This document shows positions 58,613 through 64,000 of a stretch of DNA of 64,000 nucleotides, piece after piece. A model generated the notes under the pieces. It was given only the letters and a program-made list of their open reading frames with translations, ran no database searches and was not told where the DNA came from. A program made the translations under genes and the position numbers. How positions within the stretch are numbered: position 1 is the first letter of the stretch; every line of letters starts with the position of its first letter. The DNA comes from Fusobacterium varium (GTDB lineage Bacteria; Fusobacteriota; Fusobacteriia; Fusobacteriales; Fusobacteriaceae): positions 2,604,001-2,668,000 of the forward strand of contig AP017968.1 of NCBI GenBank assembly GCA_002356455.1, written 5' to 3'.

Positions 58613-60031
58613 TTAATATTTTTTAGGTATATTAAATTCATCTAAAACATTTATCCCATTCCAGAAATCACTGAGATAAATTTTTAAAACTGGTATTCCA
58701 TGAGGTTCATCATCCAAATTTGCAAGTGATATAATAAGGTCTATATCTTTATTTTCAGAAAGAAAATATTCTATCCTATAATCAGGTATTACCTCAACAA
58801 TTTCTATATTATATGTACATTGCAGTTTTTTTATAACTGTTTCTGTCGCTTTTTGTTCAAAAGTATTATCTACTACAAGTATTTTTTTAGGTTTGCATCC
58901 TGCATATTTTTCTTTTTCTATATTTTCCTGAATAATTATTGCCAAAAGTATAAAATCCTCCATAACAAATTGCATAAAATATTTTGGTATTAATTCATAT
59001 ATTGTATTAAATATTTTCGAACAATATTTAGGAACATCTGTAAAATCAAGATTTTTTTGTACTATATTAAATTTTGATTTATATATAGATATTTTAATAA
59101 CTGAAGCTACTTTTTGAATAAATTCTTCATTTAGATTCAATTCATTATTAGATTTTTTGTCTAATTCTTTTAAAAATTCTTCTATATCCCTATGAAGATT
59201 TTCATTCAAATCTGTTGAATATATTCCCATAAGTATAAGTGTTATAATATGAATAGAAAAGTTGCTCAAATCCATATCTCCTTTTGTAAATTCTCTTACA
59301 ATATTAAAATATTCATAATACTGCTGTGAAGAATAGGAATAAATATAGTTATCTTCAAATTTTTTTCTTTTTAAATGTGAATCTACAAATATAGCTATTA
59401 TCGAATAAAAACTATATGTCTGAATATTTTTATTTGCCATTTTAAGCAGTTTATTTCCTTTAAGCATATATTCATTTAATTTTTCTTCTGTCACTATTGA
59501 ATAAAGCAGCTCCTTAAATATATTTTTAAGTTTTCTTCCTTTTGAAATAAACTTAGTAAGGAAAGCAATTAATAGTATTTTTAGATGTTTCTCCTCTCCA
59601 TGCAAAGTTATTCCCTTTCCATGTATAACTTCAACAGTTATAGAATAGGGTGCCAAAAATTTTTTTATCTCTACTAAATCATAATTCAAAGTTCTTCTTG
59701 TTACATCTAATATCCTACTTTCATGACTCAATATTATTTTGTCATCTATTAAAAGTTTAGTTATTAAATAATCTCTTCTATCAATAAAAGTGAGTGAAGA
59801 AAATTCTGAAATTAGCTTTTTTATTTTAAGCATTTCTTTTTTTTCAAGAAAATATTTATCTTTATTTTTTAATATTCCATTTAAATTACATTTATTTAGC
59901 ACTGAATTTATATCTTTTATATTATAACGTATAGTCCTCGAATTGAGATTTAAAACAGAAGATAAATCCTCAACAGTGTATTCATTCTGAAATAAAAGTT
60001 CTAGAATATTCAGATTTTTTCCATTAAGCAT
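58613..60031 (-). CDS. PRD-type transcriptional regulator (BglG/MtlR-like)
   Basis: 472-aa regulator with two N-terminal winged helix-turn-helix domains (YTVEDLSSVLNLNSRTIRYN at residues about 18-37, and SHESRILDVTRRTLNYDLVE at about 102-121). PRD-like helical domains follow (about 180-370), then a C-terminal PTS IIB-like Rossmann part (PKKILVVDNTFEQKATETVI). Such proteins are controlled by PTS phosphorylation, but no PTS genes are adjacent. It is divergent from an HU gene and convergent with the autotransporter, so it may regulate one of these. Confidence 0.8.
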   Translation of the reverse strand: MLNGKNLNILELLFQNEYTVEDLSSVLNLNSRTIRYNIKDINSVLNKCNLNGILKNKDKYFLEKKEMLKIKKLISEFSSLTFIDRRDYLITKLLIDDKIILSHESRILDVTRRTLNYDLVEIKKFLAPYSITVEVIHGKGITLHGEEKHLKILLIAFLTKFISKGRKLKNIFKELLYSIVTEEKLNEYMLKGNKLLKMANKNIQTYSFYSIIAIFVDSHLKRKKFEDNYIYSYSSQQYYEYFNIVREFTKGDMDLSNFSIHIITLILMGIYSTDLNENLHRDIEEFLKELDKKSNNELNLNEEFIQKVASVIKISIYKSKFNIVQKNLDFTDVPKYCSKIFNTIYELIPKYFMQFVMEDFILLAIIIQENIEKEKYAGCKPKKILVVDNTFEQKATETVIKKLQCTYNIEIVEVIPDYRIEYFLSENKDIDLIISLANLDDEPHGIPVLKIYLSDFWNGINVLDEFNIPKKY

Positions 60032-60248
60032 CTTTAACTCCTTTCAAATTTTGTATACATATTTGTGAAAAAGTGACCTATGAAATTTTTTTCATTATTT
60101 TTGAAAAAAAATTCGAATTTTATATTAATCAAAACAATGTTAATATAGGATATATTAATGTGAATATACTCATAGTATACTTCATTTTAAGAAAAAAAAG
60201 AACCATCTTTAAAAATAAAAATAGAACAAGTCAAGGAGGCACACAAAA

Positions 60249-60542
60249 ATGACAGAAAAAGAATTTATGAAGATGTATCTAGAATCTTTCAAGTTAGATG
60301 GAAGACTGAAAAATATAGGTGAAGCTAAAAAAAGAGTAAAAGTTTTTTTTGATACTTTAAAACAGGTTATTGATAAAGATGAAAAAGTTATCTTTAAAGA
60401 CTGGGGTAAATTTGAAATAGAACATAGAGAGCAAAGAATCTATGGTAACCCTAGAACTAAGGAAAGAATAGTAATTCCTGCTAAAAAAGTTTTAAAATTT
60501 ACAGTTGGAAAGAAATTTGCAGAAAGAGTAAAAAATAGTTAA
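60249..60542 (+). CDS. HU-family DNA-binding protein
   Basis: 97-aa nucleoid protein with the HU/IHF fold. Helices lie at residues about 3-15 and 22-42. The beta arm has KVIFKDWGKFEIEHREQRIY, then GNPRTKERIVIPAKKVLKF with the conserved Asn-Pro of the arm tip. The N-terminus is a little longer than in canonical HU. It has an AAGGAGG site and its own promoter region divergent from the PRD regulator. It differs clearly from the HU remnant at 58345. Confidence 0.9.
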   Translation: MTEKEFMKMYLESFKLDGRLKNIGEAKKRVKVFFDTLKQVIDKDEKVIFKDWGKFEIEHREQRIYGNPRTKERIVIPAKKVLKFTVGKKFAERVKNS

Positions 60543-60568
60543 AAAGGGGAAAACTTTCCCCCTTTATT

Positions 60569-61027
60569 CTAAATATTTTTATTAATTCTAGACTTTATTT
60601 CATCATAAAGTCTAAATACAGTTGATGCTGAAAAAATTCCTACAGCCATCGCTCCTGCTATAATAAAAGTCTGAATACCTTTTTGAACTGCCATGGGATA
60701 ATTTTTATCGATTAAATTATACATTGTATAATAAATCCCTCCCCCTGGTGCTAAGGGTATCAGTGCAGCTATCAGTATTGTTGTTACAGGTGTATATATT
60801 ATTCTGGAAACTGCTTCGGAATATAATGCAAGGGCAAATGTTGCTATAAAGAATGTCAACCCTTCAGAATAGTTTAAATGCTGTCCTAAAAGATATACTG
60901 CCCAACTTAATCCACCAGCTATACTGGTATGAAAGAGATTCTTATGTTTTATATTAAACATAAGACCAAATCCAAAGGTAGTAAATATGGCAGCAATAAT
61001 CTGAAATATTATTTTTTCTACTGACAT
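60569..61027 (-). CDS. Threonine/serine exporter, ThrE_2 subunit (DUF3815, YjjB-like)
   Basis: 152-aa membrane protein with five helices (FQIIAAIFTTFGFGLMFNIK at the start, ILIAALIPLAPGGGIYYTMY in the middle) matching the ThrE_2 half. It is encoded 2 bases after the larger ThrE_1 half, and the two would form a split threonine/serine (or dicarboxylate) exporter. Confidence 0.88.
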   Translation of the reverse strand: MSVEKIIFQIIAAIFTTFGFGLMFNIKHKNLFHTSIAGGLSWAVYLLGQHLNYSEGLTFFIATFALALYSEAVSRIIYTPVTTILIAALIPLAPGGGIYYTMYNLIDKNYPMAVQKGIQTFIIAGAMAVGIFSASTVFRLYDEIKSRINKNI

Positions 61028-61029
61028 TA

Positions 61030-61794
61030 TTATATCCTCCCTAAGTTTAGAAGTAATTTTAGTGCTATACCTGAACCTACAGCTATAGAAGTTCCTATCA
61101 TTGCTACTTCACCTAGTCTGGAAAGCCCTGTAACAAGATCTCCTGAGAATATATCCCTCATGGAGTTAATGAATGCAACTCCTGGTACCAATATCATTAA
61201 AGTGGAAATTATGGGAATGGAAACATCTGTTATAAATCCTAAATAAAGGAATAAACATGCTGTTCCAGAAGATATTCCGCCACATAAAAGATTGGTAAAA
61301 AATGTTCCTAATTTTAGTGTATCTGTGATTCTTGTTGCTATTGCAATAAGTATACCACACAAAAAAGCAGCTAAGAACTCTCTTATGTTACCTGAAAAAA
61401 GAAAAGTAAAAAATCCAGCTCCAATACAGTTTCCAGCTGCATTTATGAGAAATGGATATGGTTTTTCATTTTCAATTTTGAGAAGTTCTTCTCTCAGTTC
61501 ATCACAACTGTAATCACTTATGTTTCTTATAAGAGAATACACTTGATAAACTTTATCTAAATTAGTAGTTCTAGATGTCACTCTTTCAACAAGGGAGATA
61601 ACTTCTCCTTCAGAATTTTTAAGAGTTATTATTATACAGGTAAGTGTAGCGAAACACTGAGGAGTCATTCCATAATATTCAGCTACCTGACATATATGAT
61701 TTTCTACTCTGTACACTTCAGAGCCATTTTGCAGCATAATTTTTCCTGTAAGGCAGGCAAGTGAAAGAATCTTATATTCAGTTTTTTTATCCAT
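61030..61794 (-). CDS. Threonine/serine exporter, ThrE_1 subunit (DUF1212, YjjP-like)
   Basis: 254-aa protein with a soluble N-terminal region (LACLTGKIMLQNGSEVYRVE at residues about 12-31) conserved in DUF1212 and five membrane helices after residue 115. MLVPGVAFINSMRDIFSGDL is the family signature. It pairs with the ThrE_2 gene downstream. Confidence 0.9.
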   Translation of the reverse strand: MDKKTEYKILSLACLTGKIMLQNGSEVYRVENHICQVAEYYGMTPQCFATLTCIIITLKNSEGEVISLVERVTSRTTNLDKVYQVYSLIRNISDYSCDELREELLKIENEKPYPFLINAAGNCIGAGFFTFLFSGNIREFLAAFLCGILIAIATRITDTLKLGTFFTNLLCGGISSGTACLFLYLGFITDVSIPIISTLMILVPGVAFINSMRDIFSGDLVTGLSRLGEVAMIGTSIAVGSGIALKLLLNLGRI

Positions 61795-61912
61795 TAAAAT
61801 CTCCCAGATATTTTTTATATTTGCCTAAATTATAGCACAAAATACAAAAAATAGAATATCTAAAATACAATTTTATAAAATGATTTAAATTAAATAAGGA
61901 GTGATACATAAA

Positions 61913-62326
61913 ATGAAAATAACACAAGAAAGTGATTACGCAATAAAAATCGTATTATATTTATCAAAATTAGACAAAGGTGAAATAGCAAATGCAAGAG
62001 AAATTAGTGAGGCTGAAAAAATGTCTATGAAATTTGCTCTTAAAATATTAAGAAGACTTTGTAAAGTTAAACTTGTTGAATCTTTTAGAGGAATCAAAGG
62101 AGGATACAAATTAAAAAAGTCTGCAGACGATATCAGTCTGAGAAGTGTAATAGAATTTATTCAAGGTGATCTTTTTATTAATACAAGTTTAAAGAATGTA
62201 AATTCTGCTAAAAAAGTTGAAGCTGATCCTGTAAATTCTCTGCTTTATTCTATTCAGGAAGATGTCAAGAAAAAATTAAGTGATACAAGTTTTAAAGATT
62301 TAAGAGATGCTTCAGCTCAACAATAA
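61913..62326 (+). CDS. Rrf2-family transcriptional regulator without cluster cysteines
   Basis: 137-aa winged helix regulator (MKITQESDYAIKIVLYLSKL at the start, RGIKGGYKLKKSADDISLRS for the wing). The three cysteines that bind an Fe-S cluster in IscR/NsrR are absent; only Cys at RRLCKVK remains. It is therefore likely a CymR-like or metabolite-sensing member. The ATG at 61913 is chosen because the upstream GTG overlaps the GGAG site. A bidirectional terminator follows. Confidence 0.85.
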   Translation: MKITQESDYAIKIVLYLSKLDKGEIANAREISEAEKMSMKFALKILRRLCKVKLVESFRGIKGGYKLKKSADDISLRSVIEFIQGDLFINTSLKNVNSAKKVEADPVNSLLYSIQEDVKKKLSDTSFKDLRDASAQQ

Positions 62327-62344
62327 AGTTTAATATTAAATATT

Positions 62345-62376
62345 AAAGGACTTGCTCAGTTAAGCAAGTCCTTTTT
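62345..62376. terminator. Bidirectional terminator between Rrf2 and AGCS genes
   Basis: AAAGGACTTGCT and AGCAAGTCCTTT form a 12-bp stem with T runs on the plus strand and A runs on the other side, serving both convergent genes. Confidence 0.85.
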
Positions 62377-62377
62377 C

Positions 62378-63709
62378 TTATTTTTCTATATAATTTTTTT
62401 CATATTCTTTTAATGATTCAACAGCTTTATATGTAAGAGGATATACCCCCATCAAATTAACTATTGTCATAAGTCCTAATCCTAGATCAGCTAAATTCCA
62501 TACTAAAAAGTTCTGTCTTACTCCACCAACAAAAAGCATTATCAGAGTAAAGATTTTAAATGCTTCCTGAAGCCATGGTTTGTTACATAAAAAGGCTAAA
62601 TTTGGTTTAGCATAGAAACTTACACCTAATATAGTACTGAAGGAAAATAGAAACAATATAACAGCTGTAAATATAACTCCCCAGTTTCCTACTTGATATC
62701 TGAATGATTCCTGAAGAAGAGTCATTCCTCCAAGCCCTTCTGGTATATCTCCCCTTGATAGTAATATAACAAAAGCTGTTGCACTGCATATCAATACAGT
62801 ATCTACAAATACTCCTAGTGCCTGAACCAAGCCCTGTTTTACAGGGTGATCTATATCTGCTGCTGCCGCTGCACATGGAGCAGAACCTGATCCTGCTTCA
62901 TTAGAAAATAAACCTCTCTTTACTCCCTGCATTATTACGCTTCCAAATGTTCCACCCAAAAACTGTCTTATTCCAAAAGCATGTTCAAAAATATCCTGAA
63001 TAACTGCTGGAAGTATAGTTATATTTTTTATTATAATAAAAATAACCACAACAAGATAAATAGCTGCCATTGCAGGAACCATTTTATCCAATACTTTCAC
63101 TATTTTATCTCTTCTTCCAAAGAGAACTGCTGCTGCCAATATTACAATAACTATAGATGTAGTTCTTGTATTTATTCCAAATGCAGTATTAAAAGATTCT
63201 GTAACAGAATTAGATATTATTTGAAAAACTCCAGCCCAGCATATAAGAGCAAATATTACAAATAAAACTCCCAGCCATTTTTTATTCAATCCTTTTGTGA
63301 GAAAATATGGAGCCCCTCCTCTATATCCACCTTGTGGATCTTTTTCTCTGTATATTAAAGCTATTGTTGATTCTACAAATGCAGTAGCTGAACTTAAAAG
63401 AGCCACTATCCACATCCAGAAAACCGAACCTGGCCCTCCTACAGATACTGCTGCTACTACTCCAGCTAAATTTCCTACCCCTACTCTTGAAGCTGTACTT
63501 ATACAAAAAGCTTGAAACGAACTTATTCCCTCTCTGTTCTTTTTTGTTTTTTCAGTTATAAGAGATATCATATGTCCAAATAATCTGAATTGCACTCCTC
63601 TTGTTCTTATTGTAAATATTATTCCACTTATTACCAGTATTGCTACAAGCAGGTTTTTATTCCACATAATATCATTTATAATATTGACTATTGACTCAAA
63701 AGAATTCAT
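62378..63709 (-). CDS. AGCS-family alanine/glycine:cation symporter
   Basis: 443-aa sodium:amino-acid symporter with about 11 helices. Family motifs are seen in SAFQAFCISTASRVGVGNLA-like order (SSFQAFCISTASRVGVGNLA), in GGYRGGAPYFLTKGLNKKW, in GVKRGLFSNEAGSGSAP and in VGGVRQNFLVWNLADLGLG. The ATG at 63709 follows GGAGGAAAA; a longer upstream start would bypass it. It imports alanine or glycine, fitting an amino-acid fermenting anaerobe. Confidence 0.93.
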   Translation of the reverse strand: MNSFESIVNIINDIMWNKNLLVAILVISGIIFTIRTRGVQFRLFGHMISLITEKTKKNREGISSFQAFCISTASRVGVGNLAGVVAAVSVGGPGSVFWMWIVALLSSATAFVESTIALIYREKDPQGGYRGGAPYFLTKGLNKKWLGVLFVIFALICWAGVFQIISNSVTESFNTAFGINTRTTSIVIVILAAAVLFGRRDKIVKVLDKMVPAMAAIYLVVVIFIIIKNITILPAVIQDIFEHAFGIRQFLGGTFGSVIMQGVKRGLFSNEAGSGSAPCAAAAADIDHPVKQGLVQALGVFVDTVLICSATAFVILLSRGDIPEGLGGMTLLQESFRYQVGNWGVIFTAVILFLFSFSTILGVSFYAKPNLAFLCNKPWLQEAFKIFTLIMLFVGGVRQNFLVWNLADLGLGLMTIVNLMGVYPLTYKAVESLKEYEKNYIEK

Positions 63710-63833
63710 TTTTCCTCCAATTTTTAAATACAAAAAGAGCCTGATACAAAAATACTTTTTAACCTCTGATATGAATAGATTAAGTAATTTTTGAATTAGA
63801 CTCTTTTAATTTTACTTTATTTTTTCTATTCTG

Positions 63834-64000
63834 CTATCCTACTATTTGAAACTCTTTTATTTTTTGTTCTACTTCTTCAATATTCACTGGGGGAACCTTT
63901 ACTATATTACCATTTATTCTTACTTCTATTTCCACTTTCCCTTTAACCTTAGAATATCTTGAAAACAGATTTAATGCAAACTGTTTTTCTTCTTCTGTAA
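63834..64000 (-). CDS. Partial gene at the right edge, unknown function
   Basis: The last 55 codons of a leftward gene end at a TAG (63836-63834). The visible part reads TEEEKQFALNLFSRYSKVKG, then KVEIEVRINGNIVKVPPVNI and a helical end EEVEQKIKEFQIVG. The start lies beyond the window. It is too short to assign. Confidence 0.6.
   Translation of the reverse strand, partial: TEEEKQFALNLFSRYSKVKGKVEIEVRINGNIVKVPPVNIEEVEQKIKEFQIVG

Overview
The window is AT-rich, low-GC DNA with strong GGAGG ribosome binding sites and a diderm gene set (TonB-dependent receptor, type V autotransporter, lipoproteins). Gene content and codon use fit a Fusobacterium, probably the large-genome F. varium / ulcerans / mortiferum group. 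The genus is an inference from family knowledge, not from a database search.

Positions 1-33,600 are the right part of an integrated contractile-tailed temperate phage, read mostly leftward. From left to right (late to early) it holds a baseplate and tail module of PBSX/Xkd type (baseplate J, XkdS, R, Q, P, tape measure, a frameshifted tail chaperone pair, tube, sheath). Next come a head and connector module (tail terminator, gp10, adaptors, major capsid, GP20 scaffold, an SPP1-gp7/MuF head protein carrying an HExxH domain, portal, terminases), an isolated membrane-protein moron, a late-regulator operon, YopX, a radical SAM protein, and a RuvC-like resolvase. A 0.4-kb iteron-like non-coding region adjoins a primase-helicase, an SSB-like protein, a Sak4-like ATPase, a DnaQ exonuclease and Gp157. 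The immunity region has divergent Cro and CI genes with four 16-bp operators, an ImmA-like peptidase, a two-repeat Ltp-type exported protein, a lipoprotein and a tyrosine integrase. Lysis genes and the other att site must lie left of the window.

Positions 33,600-64,000 are chromosome. They hold small envelope proteins and a probable sRNA gene with its own promoter and terminator. A cobalamin-riboswitch operon follows (CbiR-like TIM barrel, BtuB, BtuF), divergent from cobyric acid synthase. Then comes an attenuator-like leader in front of an NhaC-family antiporter and argininosuccinate lyase. A complete 2-aminoethylphosphonate uptake and degradation operon (binding protein, ATPase, fused permease, PhnX, PhnW) comes next, then rubrerythrin and a GNAT acetyltransferase. 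A decayed stretch with a MITE-like element precedes a 1362-aa autotransporter with about 13 passenger repeats, an HU remnant fused to its 3' edge, and a PRD regulator divergent from an intact HU gene. The window ends with a ThrE-type exporter pair, an Rrf2 regulator, an AGCS symporter and a gene cut by the right edge.

The most noteworthy items are the inverted GTAGTCA array, the A AAA AAC frameshift site, the MuF-metallopeptidase fusion, the Ltp/lipoprotein exclusion candidate, the orphan sRNA, the B12-controlled CbiR-like gene, the RHERH leader peptide, and two nested palindromic MITE-like elements. No CRISPR array, tRNA or rRNA was seen.
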